From NCBI GenBank assembly GCA_002448235.1, contig DIXF01000001.1:401042-465041 (forward strand): 64,000 nt of DNA, in the 5' to 3' direction. The notes under the pieces were generated by a model. It was not told the origin of the DNA. It worked only from the letters and a program-made list of their open reading frames with translations, and made no database searches. The stretch's first letter is position 1. Each line of letters opens with the position of its first letter. Of this stretch, positions 26,700 to 35,233 are shown piece after piece. The position numbers were made by a program, and so were the translations under genes. The stretch comes from Syntrophaceae bacterium UBA6087 (GTDB taxonomy: Bacteria > Desulfobacterota > Desulfomonilia > UBA1062).

Positions 26700-27407
26700 A
26701 TGCGATCACTAAACAAAATAAATAAAAATCATCCTAAGAAAAAGAATACTAGGCCAGCTGCTAAGAAGGAATCTCATAAAAACGTTGTTTCATTAGCCGA
26801 CAAGAAAAAAATTAAAAATAAAAAGGCCGTTGGAAAAATAGAGCCGCAGCACAAGAAGAAAAGTGCTCCGGTAATCAAGGCGAAGCCGTCCAAGGGTAGT
26901 GCGCTTAAAAGTGCAGTGAAGAAACAGCCAGTCAAGGGCAAGCCGGCAGTGAAAGCGGTGAAGCAGAGCAAGAAAAAAGCTGCTCCGATAGTCAAAAAGA
27001 AGACATTCGAGACAAAGGTAACTTCTTTTGAGATGGAAGGGCTGTCTGAGGAAACAGTTGTTATCGTCACTGAAGAGATTCAAACGCAGAACGAGACGAT
27101 TTCTTCTGTAGTCCTTGGGAAACGGTTCAAATGCTATAAATGCGGCATGAAATTTTATGATTTAGGTAAACCACAACCTCTTTGCCCGTCATGTGGAGCT
27201 AATCAGCTTGATGAAGTGATAAAAGTGTCTCGCAAGCGCAGAGGGAGACAACGTTCAGCTTTTGCATCGAAAACGGAACCACACAATATTGCCCCGGATG
27301 AGAATGAAGAACTGCATGAAGTCGTCGATGAACTTAATGCTGAATTTGTTTTAGACGTGGATGATATTGTAGTGGAAGAGCGTGAAAACGCAGAAGATAA
27401 CGAGTAA
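26700..27407 (+). CDS. Histone H1-like N-terminus fused to a FYDLN zinc ribbon
   Basis: The protein has 235 residues. Residues 1-105 are Lys-rich (KKKNTRPAAKK, KKSAPVIKAK, KQSKKKAAP), like an H1 tail. Residues about 140-172 form a four-Cys zinc ribbon, CYKCGMKFYDLGKPQPLCPSCG, the FYDLN motif of PF09538/TIGR02300 proteins. The C-terminus is acidic (DENEELHEVVDE, DVDDIVVEERENAEDNE). This is a basic, zinc and acidic layout. FYDLN proteins have no firmly known function. It sits 18 bases before another H1-like gene, so they likely form an operon. The ATG at 26700 follows AAAGGATAGAAAGG. Confidence 0.83.
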   Translation: MRSLNKINKNHPKKKNTRPAAKKESHKNVVSLADKKKIKNKKAVGKIEPQHKKKSAPVIKAKPSKGSALKSAVKKQPVKGKPAVKAVKQSKKKAAPIVKKKTFETKVTSFEMEGLSEETVVIVTEEIQTQNETISSVVLGKRFKCYKCGMKFYDLGKPQPLCPSCGANQLDEVIKVSRKRRGRQRSAFASKTEPHNIAPDENEELHEVVDELNAEFVLDVDDIVVEERENAEDNE

Positions 27408-27425
27408 TTAAGGGAGGAGGATTTT

Positions 27426-27677
27426 ATGGCAAAAACGGCAGTTACTAAGAAGGACGTAAAAAAGAAACCCGTAAAGGCGGCGGCAAAGACTGCGAAGCCG
27501 AAGACAGCGGCAGCAAAGGCCGCTAAGCCGAAGACAGTGGCAAAAGCTGCAAAACCGAAGGCAGCAGCAAAGGCCGCAAAACCGAAGGCAGTGGCAAAGA
27601 CTGCGAAGCCGAAGGCAGCAGCAAAGGTTGCAAAGCCGAAGGCAGTAGCAAAAGCTGCGAAGCCGAAGGCAGCATAG
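27426..27677 (+). CDS. Histone H1-like Lys/Ala/Pro repeat protein
   Basis: The ATG at 27426 follows GGGAGGAGG. The 83 residues are nearly all Lys, Ala, Pro, Val and Thr, in seven near-identical 9-residue units (AKAAKPKAA alternating with AKAAKPKAV). At DNA level this is a 27-bp minisatellite with a 54-bp higher order. Likely a DNA-binding nucleoid protein, as for other H1-like tails. After the TAG stop the same frame continues with SANPKAAVKAAKRG, still of the repeat type, so the stop may be a recent mutation. Confidence 0.8.
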   Translation: MAKTAVTKKDVKKKPVKAAAKTAKPKTAAAKAAKPKTVAKAAKPKAAAKAAKPKAVAKTAKPKAAAKVAKPKAVAKAAKPKAA

Positions 27678-27715
27678 TCTGCTAATCCAAAGGCAGCGGT
27701 AAAGGCTGCGAAGAG

Positions 27716-27784
27716 AGGGGTTACGTCTTGCTCTTTGCTATTGTATTTTTCACGCACCAGCAAAAAACAAGACCTGACCCCTTT
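27716..27784. repeat. Family B dispersed palindromic repeat
   Basis: GGGGTTACGTCTTGCTCTTTG lies on the left and CAGCAAAAAACAAGACC plus TGACCCC on the right. It sits in the space between the H1-like gene and the convergent SDR. Confidence 0.55.
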
Positions 27785-27833
27785 CTGTTTTTTAAACATC
27801 CATAAATACTATAGATGGCCTCTATATAAATTT

Positions 27834-28685
27834 TCAGAACCCCAGCTTCGCGAGCTGGAACATCAGATTCCTCCCCCATCCCATGCGCATCAGAAATGCG
27901 AGGAAGCCGAAGAAGGCGGTAGGGGAGAGGCGCTTGGAGTACCAGAAGACCTTCGCTGCCAGCTGCGGGACCACATACATCCTGTCCTTTCTGATGGCGT
28001 CGACCACGAGAGCGGCGATCATGTCCGGCGTCCACCTCGCGTTGGCCATGCCCGTGGTCGAGCACTTCCGCTGGAAGTCGTCCGTGAACCGCATCTTGTC
28101 CAGGAGGTTTGTTTTGATGAAGGTCGGGCAGAGCACCGTTACCCCGATGTTGTATGGGGCGAGCTCGCTTTTGAGCGTCTCTGTGATGGCGATGGCCGCC
28201 GCCTTCGACGCGTTGTACGGGGCCATCTCGGGGGAGGAGAGGATGCCCGCGGCGGATGCCACGTTCACGATGTAGCCGCTGCCCTGCTTCTTCATCCCCG
28301 GGACGAATGCGTGGCAGCCGTAGACCACGCCCCAGAAGTTGATGGAAACGATCCACTCCCAGTCCTTCATCGGGATGTCGCCCATGAAGCCGGTGGAGGC
28401 GACGCCCGCGTTGTTGACGAGGATGTCCACCGTTGCCCAGGTGTTGAAGGCGTGGTCCGCCATCCTCGTGACGTCGTCGAGCTTCGAGACGTCGCAGAGG
28501 AAGATCTCTCCCTTGCCGCCTGACCGCTCTACCATCTCCAGTGTCTCTTTCAGCCCGGCCTCGTTGATGTCGGCCAGGAGCATGGTGCACTGCTCCCGTG
28601 CCAGCGCGAGCGCGAGCGCCCTCCCGATCCCCGATGCCGCCCCGGTGATGACCGCTGTTTTCTTTGTGATGACTCTCTTTGCCAT
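27834..28685 (-). CDS. Short-chain dehydrogenase/reductase, last gene of the acyl-CoA operon
   Basis: The protein has 283 residues. SDR marks: TGAASGIG (residues 14-21), D in LADIN (NAD-type acidic residue after the second strand), NNAG (about 91), Ser in VASAAG and YNASK. The C-terminus has a hydrophobic stretch (FFGFLAFLMRMGWG) that may touch the membrane. The ATG at 28685 follows TAGGAGG. It follows the ADC-like gene by 13 bases, so it belongs to the minus-strand operon from 32134. It may act on a hydroxy- or keto-acyl substrate, inferred from context. Confidence 0.9.
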   Translation of the reverse strand: MAKRVITKKTAVITGAASGIGRALALALAREQCTMLLADINEAGLKETLEMVERSGGKGEIFLCDVSKLDDVTRMADHAFNTWATVDILVNNAGVASTGFMGDIPMKDWEWIVSINFWGVVYGCHAFVPGMKKQGSGYIVNVASAAGILSSPEMAPYNASKAAAIAITETLKSELAPYNIGVTVLCPTFIKTNLLDKMRFTDDFQRKCSTTGMANARWTPDMIAALVVDAIRKDRMYVVPQLAAKVFWYSKRLSPTAFFGFLAFLMRMGWGRNLMFQLAKLGF

Positions 28686-28698
28686 TGATGGAAACCTC

Positions 28699-29478
28699 CT
28701 AGTCGTCGATGATATTTTTCGAGTTGAACAGGATCGCCTCGTAAGACGGGATGTACTGGTAGAGCACCGGCCATCTGCTTAAAGACATGTCTTTGAGCTC
28801 GGTGCAGATCCCGTGGCCGCTCCCGATCTCCAGTTTGGCCGAGCCGAGCCCGATCGTCTGTCGGTACTGGATGGGGTTGATGTAGAGGTTCGCCTTCAGG
28901 GGGATGCCGTTCTTCACGGTGTAGGTGTTGTACTTCGTGATCCTGCCCCGGGAGGTCCCGGTCTTCCTGCCTCTTAAAGTAAGGATCCTCTGGCCGTTCT
29001 CCGCGACCGTGCATGTGGTCCAGCCGTTCTCGCGGCTGAAGGTGATGTCGGCGATGAACTTCGGATAGCCTGCTATCTCGACCCCGCCTTTGCGCGGCCT
29101 CTCGGCGGTGACGGGCAGGTGGTGGATGAAGGCGGAGAAATCATTTTTCAGCATGTAGATCATCGAGGTCAGCCCCGGGATGGCCCGTTTGCGAAAGGAT
29201 ATGACCGAGGCGATGCTGAACTCGTTGTACGGGTCGATGTCCGTGCTTCGATACTCGAAGGCCGAAAACACCATCAGGCACCTGCCCGGGAACATCTCCA
29301 CCGGGTGCATGTCGGGCGAGGGGAGGTACTTCCTCACCTTTCTGGTGGAGGCCAGGTAGATGGCGCTCATGGCCGTGTTGTCGTAGTAGAAGATCGGCAG
29401 CTTGACGTCGTACTCCTTGTTCTCGATCTGGTCGATGCCCTTGAAGAAATTGTTTCTGTCCAGAAAGCCTTTTTTCAT
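28699..29478 (-). CDS. Acetoacetate decarboxylase (ADC) family protein
   Basis: The protein has 259 residues. The ADC fold mark is GGVEIAGYPKFIADI, in which the Lys of YPK matches the Schiff-base Lys of acetoacetate decarboxylase. Other blocks (PGLTSMIYML, EFSIAS) fit the family. Members may decarboxylate beta-keto acids or catalyse other reactions on bound aldehydes or ketones. The ATG overlaps the TGA of the acyl-CoA dehydrogenase gene upstream (ATGA), so the two are translationally coupled. The substrate is unknown. Confidence 0.85.
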   Translation of the reverse strand: MKKGFLDRNNFFKGIDQIENKEYDVKLPIFYYDNTAMSAIYLASTRKVRKYLPSPDMHPVEMFPGRCLMVFSAFEYRSTDIDPYNEFSIASVISFRKRAIPGLTSMIYMLKNDFSAFIHHLPVTAERPRKGGVEIAGYPKFIADITFSRENGWTTCTVAENGQRILTLRGRKTGTSRGRITKYNTYTVKNGIPLKANLYINPIQYRQTIGLGSAKLEIGSGHGICTELKDMSLSRWPVLYQYIPSYEAILFNSKNIIDD

Positions 29479-30617
29479 AGGTTCGCCTCCTTGATGATTT
29501 CATCGATATAGCTCATTTTTTTCAGGCCGCTCATGCCCAGCAGGCTCCTGGCCTGCCGGGCGTCGCGCATCCGCTTTTCCTGGCCGTAGTCTTTCATGTA
29601 TCCGTTGCCTCCCAGGAGCTGGACGCCTTCGGACGTTGCCGTGCAGGCCAGGTCGCTGATGTGGATGGCAGCAGCGAGGGCGGATCGGCTGCCGTTTGAC
29701 GATGCCGTATCGGCAGCCGAGCAGGCCCCGGACAGGCAGCTCGCCGCCACGTCGATCCCGATGGCGATCTCTGAGAGCTTCATGCGGACGCCGGACCAGT
29801 CCACGATGTTGCGTCCCCCCTGCCAGCGCTGCCCGGCATAGTCGAGGGCCTCTTTGAAGCAGCCCCGCATGATGCCGAGCGATATCGCCGCAGCAGGAAC
29901 TGACATGCGGAGCTGAGTCTTCCTGAAATAGTCTCCGCCGTCGCCTTCAGCCCCGATGAGCAGGGCAGGGGCATTGTTCAGGAGAACGTCCACGGTCCGG
30001 CAGGCCTGCATGCCCAGCGTGATGAGCGGGGCCGAGGGCGTCACGCCTTCACTTTTCAGATCGATGAGATACCAGGAAAATACGCTGCCGTTCTCCCTGG
30101 CTCCGGCTGCGACCGCATACCGGGCCATGCCTCCGAGTGCGAGCAGCGGCAGCCTGCCGGTCAGCAGGTGCTTGCCTTCGCCGGTGACCACGGGGAGATC
30201 CGACTCGTCCGGCGAGGCATAGGACTGGAATGCCAGGGGCACTCCCTCCGGTAAGGCAGCAAGCCCGTAGACGGTCCTGCAGCTTTCTGCATCGTTTTCT
30301 GCGGCGGCTGCTATGATCTCAAGGGCAGCGGCGTGGGTAAACAGGATGGCTGCCATACCTGCATCGACGGCTCCGATCTCTTCCACAGTGCCGGATAATG
30401 CAATTGCATCGAACCCGACTCCGCCCCAGTCCACGGGCATATTGATGCCGAACAGCCCGGCTTCGACGGCTCTCGCTATCACTCCGGACACTTCACGGCT
30501 ATAGGGGTAGTCATATTCTTCCGTATGTCCCAGGAGCTCTTTTTTTGCAAAGTTGCGAGCCAGGTCATTGAAAGCCTTCAGCTCTTCATTCTGTACTGCG
30601 AGTGATGGTCCTTTCAT
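29475..30617 (-). CDS. Acyl-CoA dehydrogenase family protein lacking the usual catalytic Glu
   Basis: The true start is the ATG at 30617, overlapping the stop of the preceding gene (ATGA) after GGAGG; the open frame extends upstream but is not supported. The product has 380 residues. ACAD N-terminal helices, middle beta domain (FQSYASPDESDLPVVTG) and C-terminal helical domain with QLLGGNGYMKDYG are present. The site usually YEGT after MRDAK reads LLGM after MRDAR, so the catalytic Glu is replaced by Leu. It may use another base or be a non-catalytic partner of the larger ACAD. Confidence 0.88.
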   Translation of the reverse strand: MKGPSLAVQNEELKAFNDLARNFAKKELLGHTEEYDYPYSREVSGVIARAVEAGLFGINMPVDWGGVGFDAIALSGTVEEIGAVDAGMAAILFTHAAALEIIAAAAENDAESCRTVYGLAALPEGVPLAFQSYASPDESDLPVVTGEGKHLLTGRLPLLALGGMARYAVAAGARENGSVFSWYLIDLKSEGVTPSAPLITLGMQACRTVDVLLNNAPALLIGAEGDGGDYFRKTQLRMSVPAAAISLGIMRGCFKEALDYAGQRWQGGRNIVDWSGVRMKLSEIAIGIDVAASCLSGACSAADTASSNGSRSALAAAIHISDLACTATSEGVQLLGGNGYMKDYGQEKRMRDARQARSLLGMSGLKKMSYIDEIIKEANL

Positions 30618-32134
30618 GACCTGCCTCCTTCTTCGAATACCCGGACCTCGGGGGTGATGGTGTGCGCGATGTGCTGGGAAAAGAGATTGAGCCGGTTGAC
30701 CTCGTTCGTGCCCTCGTAGATCTGGAGGAGCTTGGCGTCGCGCAGCAGCTTCTCCGCCCCTATGTCGTGGCGCGTGCCGTCCGCTCCCATGAGGTCGAGG
30801 GCCAGCGCGCAGTTTTTCACGGCCAGGTCGGTGCACGAGAACTTCGTCATGGAGCCCAGGCCCGACATGTGCCGCTCGTCGTCGGCGCTCGTCCACTCGA
30901 AGTTGAGCTTGCGGTAGATGCGGTTGACGAACTCGAGGGTGAAGAAGGGCGCGACGAAGAGAGTGAACATCCACTCCGGCGTGTAGAGGGTGAGGGTGAA
31001 CATCACCTTGTCGAAGAGCAGCCGGATCATGCTCCGCATGCCCGCGGCATAGGCGGCCTCCATGTAGACGGCCCGCGCCGTCATGACGTTCGCGTACATT
31101 TCGGCGAGGACGAGCTGCACCCATTCCTGGTCGATGAGGCGCATGCCGCCCACCCTTTTCTTCGCGGCATAGCCGATTGCCGCCTCGCAGGCGGCCCGGG
31201 CGACGCCGGCCCCGAGGGAGGCTACTCCGGGCTGGGTCACCGCGGGGAACATGCCGATGATCTTTAAGGCTGCCCCTTTCGCGGAGATGTTCAGGTCGGT
31301 GACCTGGTCCCCGGAGTGGCAGACGTTCTCATCGGGCACGAAGCAGTCCTCGAAGATGAGCTCGCTCGCCACGCACGCCTTCTGCCCCATCTTGTGCTCC
31401 TTGTGGCCGAAGGTGAAGCCCTTCATCCCGGTCCTGACCGCGAGCATTATCATGGTCTCGTCCGGCTTCCTGATGTCCTCGTAGCAGATGAGCATGTGCC
31501 AGGTGCTCAGGTGGCCAGCGGAGATGAAGACCTTGCTGCCGTTGACCTTGTAGCCTCCAGGGACCTTTTCCGCCTGGGTTCGGACCTTCGCTTTTGCCAG
31601 CAGCGGTGCCTCCACCTGGTCGGTCCCTGCTCCGGGCTCTGTCCAGGCGAGAGAGATGAGGCAGGGATTGCCGCTCTCGCACTCGCGGCAGACGTCGCGT
31701 AATATGCGGTTCGTGACCTTCATGTTGCACGACGAGCACAGGACGGAAACCCCCAGGTAGTGAGCGCCGATGAGGTTGGCGAGCCCGACGCAGACAGAGG
31801 CAAGCTCTTCCATGAAGGTGTACAGCGACAGCATGTTCATGCCTCGGCCGCCGTACATCTTGGGGATCCACAGGGTGTACAGGCCCCAGTCGTTCGCCTT
31901 TTGGATGAAGTCCAGGGGCAGGTAGTCGTTGTCCTCCATGACCTTTCTGTCCGTCTCCAGATGCATGGGATGCAAGACCTCGTCATTGAACTTTCGTGCA
32001 AGTTTCAATGCGTCATTAAAGTCCTTCTTGATCCGTGCGGGGAGACGATGCTGTGCCTCGAGACTATTCTGGGTATCCAGAAAGCCGAGGCTTCGGTGTG
32101 ATAATCCGGATAGCACCGGTTTGGTAAACGCCAT
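30614..32134 (-). CDS. Acyl-CoA dehydrogenase, 506 aa
   Basis: It is longer than the usual 380 residues because of an extra helical segment (about residues 370-420). FAD/substrate block LAWTEPGAGTDQ (about 166) is present. C-terminal LLRDAKLLQIYEGTNEVNRL contains the catalytic Glu in IYEGT. These enzymes oxidise acyl-CoA to enoyl-CoA and pass electrons to ETF. The ATG at 32134 follows AAAGGAGG. It is the first gene of the four-gene minus-strand operon (ACAD, ACAD, ADC, SDR). Control by the adjacent AraC-type gene is likely from position. Confidence 0.93.
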   Translation of the reverse strand: MAFTKPVLSGLSHRSLGFLDTQNSLEAQHRLPARIKKDFNDALKLARKFNDEVLHPMHLETDRKVMEDNDYLPLDFIQKANDWGLYTLWIPKMYGGRGMNMLSLYTFMEELASVCVGLANLIGAHYLGVSVLCSSCNMKVTNRILRDVCRECESGNPCLISLAWTEPGAGTDQVEAPLLAKAKVRTQAEKVPGGYKVNGSKVFISAGHLSTWHMLICYEDIRKPDETMIMLAVRTGMKGFTFGHKEHKMGQKACVASELIFEDCFVPDENVCHSGDQVTDLNISAKGAALKIIGMFPAVTQPGVASLGAGVARAACEAAIGYAAKKRVGGMRLIDQEWVQLVLAEMYANVMTARAVYMEAAYAAGMRSMIRLLFDKVMFTLTLYTPEWMFTLFVAPFFTLEFVNRIYRKLNFEWTSADDERHMSGLGSMTKFSCTDLAVKNCALALDLMGADGTRHDIGAEKLLRDAKLLQIYEGTNEVNRLNLFSQHIAHTITPEVRVFEEGGRS

Positions 32135-32322
32135 GTTGCATACCTCCTTTTAAAATGGTCAAAGGTGCTTAAATGTAAGCTGATGATAGGAGGGAAGGGG
32201 GTATCCGTCGACCGGATCTATAGATCCGCACGCCCGGACAAGAGACTTTGCAAGATTTTTCGGTTCGTCGGCTTATTGCCTGGGAAGGGAAGCGGAGAAA
32301 AACCCCGTATGGACGGGTGGGT

Positions 32323-33441
32323 TTATGAATCCGTACCGCTTTTTTTCTCTTGCTGATATGCAAGGCGGAACTCGGAGGGGGTTTTGTCCGTGTATTTTTT
32401 GAAGCAGTGGTTGAAGGTGGATTTCGAGTTGAACCCCACGTCGAAGCAGATTGTAAGGATGTTCTTGTCCGAGTCGTTGATGAGGATCTTCTTCGCCTCC
32501 TCGATCCGGTAGGAGTTGATGTAGTTGCGGAAGTTGGTGCCCATCCGCTCGTTCATGAACTGGGAAAGCTGGTGCGGTGAGATTGAGAGCATCTGTGCAA
32601 GGCCCTCCAGGCTCAGGTCGAAATCCGTGTAGATCTTTTCGGTTCCCATCAGGTCGGCCAGGCGCTCGAAGATGACCTCGGTATCCAGCCCCTTGAGGAG
32701 AGACCGTTCGTACTTGGCCTTCTTGATCTCGCTCTCGATGATCCGGTAGAAGTTGGGATACCGCATATTGGACAGGAAGATGCAGACATTTATGATGGTG
32801 ATGATCGTCCCGCCCATGAGCAGTATGGGGTCTGATTCCAGGATGAAGCCCAGACCGAGGAGCGCGATGGACACCAGGGTGGAGACAAAGGCGGCCAGCA
32901 GGATAAGAACTTGAGTCCGTATGGTCTGGCTCCTCAGGACCGTGAGCCCCAGCCTGAGCATGATCAGGAAATAGCCGAAGGAGAAGACCGCACCGGAAGC
33001 GAGCACGAGTGTGAACCAATGCTGAAGCGGCGACCGGATCAGCTCGGTCAGATATCGTTGTTTCAGTTCGAGCGGCACGAGCAGCTGGAAGAGGATCTCG
33101 AATGCGAGGGCGGCAGCCGCAGGGGCGAACTGGATTTTAAGCTTTACCGGCACCGGCTTGTCCGGGTCCAGCAGGATGCGGTGATACAGGTAGTTGGCAG
33201 GGCCGATGAAAAAGATCGCGGACAGGGAGAGAAAGGAGGAGAAGGGGTATTCCTGGACGGTATTCGTTATCTTCAGCACGACCATGAGCTGGATGATGGC
33301 ATTGCCCAGAAAGACCAGGAAGTTGAGGTAGTTCGATAGCCCCAGATCCTTCCGGCAGATCTGCGCAATGGCAAAAACAAGGGAAAATCCCGCCCCGAAG
33401 GTGACAATCTCAAGCAGGATTCTCAAGATTACATCGGGCAA
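32323..33441 (-). CDS. Membrane-anchored AraC-family transcriptional regulator
   Basis: Residues about 1-230 hold around seven hydrophobic helices. The C-terminal 120 residues are an AraC/XylS DNA-binding domain with two helix-turn-helices: LSLEGLAQMLSISPHQLSQF and TICFDVGFNSKSTFNHCFKK, then TPSEFR. The start is uncertain: a TTG at 33441 follows AAAGGAG at five bases; an in-frame TTG at 33471 gives ten more residues. A 7TM plus AraC layout suggests direct sensing of a small hydrophobic molecule. It lies directly upstream of, and in the same direction as, the acyl-CoA operon. Confidence 0.88.
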   Translation of the reverse strand: MPDVILRILLEIVTFGAGFSLVFAIAQICRKDLGLSNYLNFLVFLGNAIIQLMVVLKITNTVQEYPFSSFLSLSAIFFIGPANYLYHRILLDPDKPVPVKLKIQFAPAAAALAFEILFQLLVPLELKQRYLTELIRSPLQHWFTLVLASGAVFSFGYFLIMLRLGLTVLRSQTIRTQVLILLAAFVSTLVSIALLGLGFILESDPILLMGGTIITIINVCIFLSNMRYPNFYRIIESEIKKAKYERSLLKGLDTEVIFERLADLMGTEKIYTDFDLSLEGLAQMLSISPHQLSQFMNERMGTNFRNYINSYRIEEAKKILINDSDKNILTICFDVGFNSKSTFNHCFKKYTDKTPSEFRLAYQQEKKSGTDS

Positions 33442-33678
33442 AAGCGCTCCTTTTCCATTTGCAGCAATCAAACCGACCGGGAAGGCGGCCGCCTCTCTTC
33501 ACGCCTGTCCGATCGAATTCAAGCTGTCAGACGACCATAGTCAAGGCAATCATCTGCATGCATGGAATCTATATACCCGATTTATTTGGCTTTCACCAGA
33601 ATAAGGTTGCCCCTTTTCCCGGTTCGCACGAGCCTCAAAGACCACTATCCCAGTGTGTCTTGAAAAAGAACGGATATG

Positions 33679-33709
33679 TTGTCACATTTCGTCCGTTCAG
33701 CTGTATAAT
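33679..33709 (+). promoter_or_regulatory. Putative sigma-70-type promoter
   Basis: TTGTCA at 33679-33684 and TATAAT at 33704-33709 are separated by 19 bases. Transcription would start near 33716, giving a very short leader to the sigma-factor gene. The spacing is 2 bp longer than ideal. Confidence 0.45.
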
Positions 33710-33739
33710 AACGATATGCCAGGTAAGAAAGAGAGCGCT

Positions 33740-34621
33740 ATGCCGAATCATTTCAGAGAAAATGCAGTAACCGACAACAACGACCTTGCCCTTATCCGGG
33801 CCTCCCTGGATGGCGATGCGCTGTCTCTGGAGCAGCTGATCGTGAACCACCAGGCATGGATTTACAATATCGCATTCAAGATGATTATGGATCATGATGA
33901 CGCAAGCGATATCACACAAGAGATTCTCATTAAGATCATTACGAATCTCTCTTCATACAAGCCGGAAAAAAGCGCTTTCCGTACATGGGTATATCGGATC
34001 GTGGTAAACCATGTGCTGAACATGAAGAGCAGGAAGTTCGAAAAGAGGATTCATGATTTCGATGCATATGTATCCATCATCGAGAGATTGCCTGACGACG
34101 GCTCTTACGCGCACCCTGACGCGGGGGTCCTGGCCGAAGAGGTAAAGACCGGATGCATGATGGGGATGCTGCTCTGTCTTAAACGCAAAGAGAGGGTTGC
34201 CTTTCTCCTCGGGGCCGTCTTCGCTGTCAGTGATTCAGTGGGGAGCGAGATCATGGAGATATCGAGAGACAGCTTCCGGCAGCTGGTCTCACGCAGCCGC
34301 CGGAAAGTATTCAATTACATGAATGGTCTTTGCGGTCATATAAACCCGGGCAACCGCTGCCGCTGCTCGAATAAGGTGAAGACGTTCCTCGATCTGGGCA
34401 TGCTCGATTCAGCGAGGCTCAGGTATCACAAGCCGTCCTCGCAGACGGTGAAGGACATGATAGGTTCGCGCCTCATGAATTTTCATGAATCTTATTATGA
34501 GCCTTTTCTCCTGTTCTTCCGGGAACAGCCTTTTTACGACCCGCCGGACCTGGCGCTCTGGCTGCACAAGATTTTGAAGGAGCGCGAACTCAAAGAGCTC
34601 TTCAATCTCGATGAAGAGTAG
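33740..34621 (+). CDS. ECF-like RNA polymerase sigma factor with Cys-containing extension
   Basis: Sigma region 2 (about residues 15-90) has DDASDITQEILIKI and FRTWVYRIVVNHV. Region 4 (about 125-190) has RKERVAFLLGAVFAV...ISRDSFRQLVSRSRRKV. A C-terminal extension of about 100 residues begins with CGHINPGNRCRC and a helical segment, as in some large ECF groups whose extension controls activity. The open frame begins at 33653, but ATG 33740 (or 33716) fits the putative promoter better. It directs polymerase to an unknown regulon. No anti-sigma gene is next to it. Confidence 0.87.
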   Translation: MPNHFRENAVTDNNDLALIRASLDGDALSLEQLIVNHQAWIYNIAFKMIMDHDDASDITQEILIKIITNLSSYKPEKSAFRTWVYRIVVNHVLNMKSRKFEKRIHDFDAYVSIIERLPDDGSYAHPDAGVLAEEVKTGCMMGMLLCLKRKERVAFLLGAVFAVSDSVGSEIMEISRDSFRQLVSRSRRKVFNYMNGLCGHINPGNRCRCSNKVKTFLDLGMLDSARLRYHKPSSQTVKDMIGSRLMNFHESYYEPFLLFFREQPFYDPPDLALWLHKILKERELKELFNLDEE

Positions 34622-34640
34622 CGTTACAGGAGGAAATCAC

Positions 34641-34769
34641 GTGAAGGACATGAAGGTGCAGATCGCTGAATCGATCCGCATAGAGATGATCGGAACAGGC
34701 TGCTACAGGAGTCTGTCAGCGCAACACATGAAGCGCGAGCCAAAGCTGGGCAAAGATTCTGGGGGATAG
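34641..34769 (+). CDS. Small protein, 42 aa, possibly a truncated ferritin-like fragment
   Basis: The GTG at 34641 follows AGGAGG at seven bases. The product (42 residues) reads IAESIRIEMIGTGCYRSLSAQH in its first helix. The E-x-x-R-x-E and Y-x-x-L spacing recalls the first helix of ferritin-like diiron proteins. It ends far short of a full four-helix domain. It lies 19 bases after the sigma-factor gene, so it may be co-transcribed. It could be a truncated gene or a true small protein. Confidence 0.4.
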   Translation: MKDMKVQIAESIRIEMIGTGCYRSLSAQHMKREPKLGKDSGG

Positions 34770-34777
34770 GGAGTTTT

Positions 34778-35233
34778 TCACTGCTTATACACACCGGACC
34801 CGAGGATTATATCACCAACCTTTTCTATATACGCAGTCTTATTCTCGATCTTATTTGTTGTTGGATTTGTGAACTTATAATCCTGCCAGCCGGAACCCTT
34901 TGTTTTGGCTATTTCTATCCTCTCTTGGACATAAAGCTTTCCATCGGGATCTTTCATATTGAATAAATGGGCCCCTATAAGTTTTTTGCTGAACCCGTGG
35001 GCTACACAATAGCCATGCATGTCATATGCAAATATGTAAAGATCTCCCTTTGTGAATTGCCCTTTGGGATTATTAATCTCCTCTAGTGTTTTAGACATGC
35101 CGTTTACCTTGGAGTAGGCGATTGCAGACTTCACCAGTGCCTTGGCTTCATCTTGTGTGCCGGCAGCATAGACGATGCTGGTAAGAATGATAAAGATTAT
35201 TGCTATCATTGCTGTCTTATCTGTCTTTTTCAT
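34778..35233 (-). CDS. Secreted single-Cache domain protein
   Basis: The ATG at 35233 lies six bases after GGGAG; an in-frame ATG at 35239 is too close to that site. The product has 151 residues. The signal peptide is about residues 1-25. The rest is one Cache_2-type domain: FTKGDLYIFAYDMHGYCVAH, LIGAHLFNMKDPDGK, then GSGWQDYKFTNP, and DIILGSGVYKQ at the end. Such domains bind small organic acids in sensors, but here no membrane helix or output domain follows, so it is a free periplasmic Cache protein. Confidence 0.85.
   Translation of the reverse strand: MKKTDKTAMIAIIFIILTSIVYAAGTQDEAKALVKSAIAYSKVNGMSKTLEEINNPKGQFTKGDLYIFAYDMHGYCVAHGFSKKLIGAHLFNMKDPDGKLYVQERIEIAKTKGSGWQDYKFTNPTTNKIENKTAYIEKVGDIILGSGVYKQ

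Noticed and set aside
27675..27677. TAG in the H1-like gene read as pyrrolysine
   Set aside because: No functional reason in a Lys/Ala/Pro repeat, and no pyl genes are seen; a simple stop is enough.
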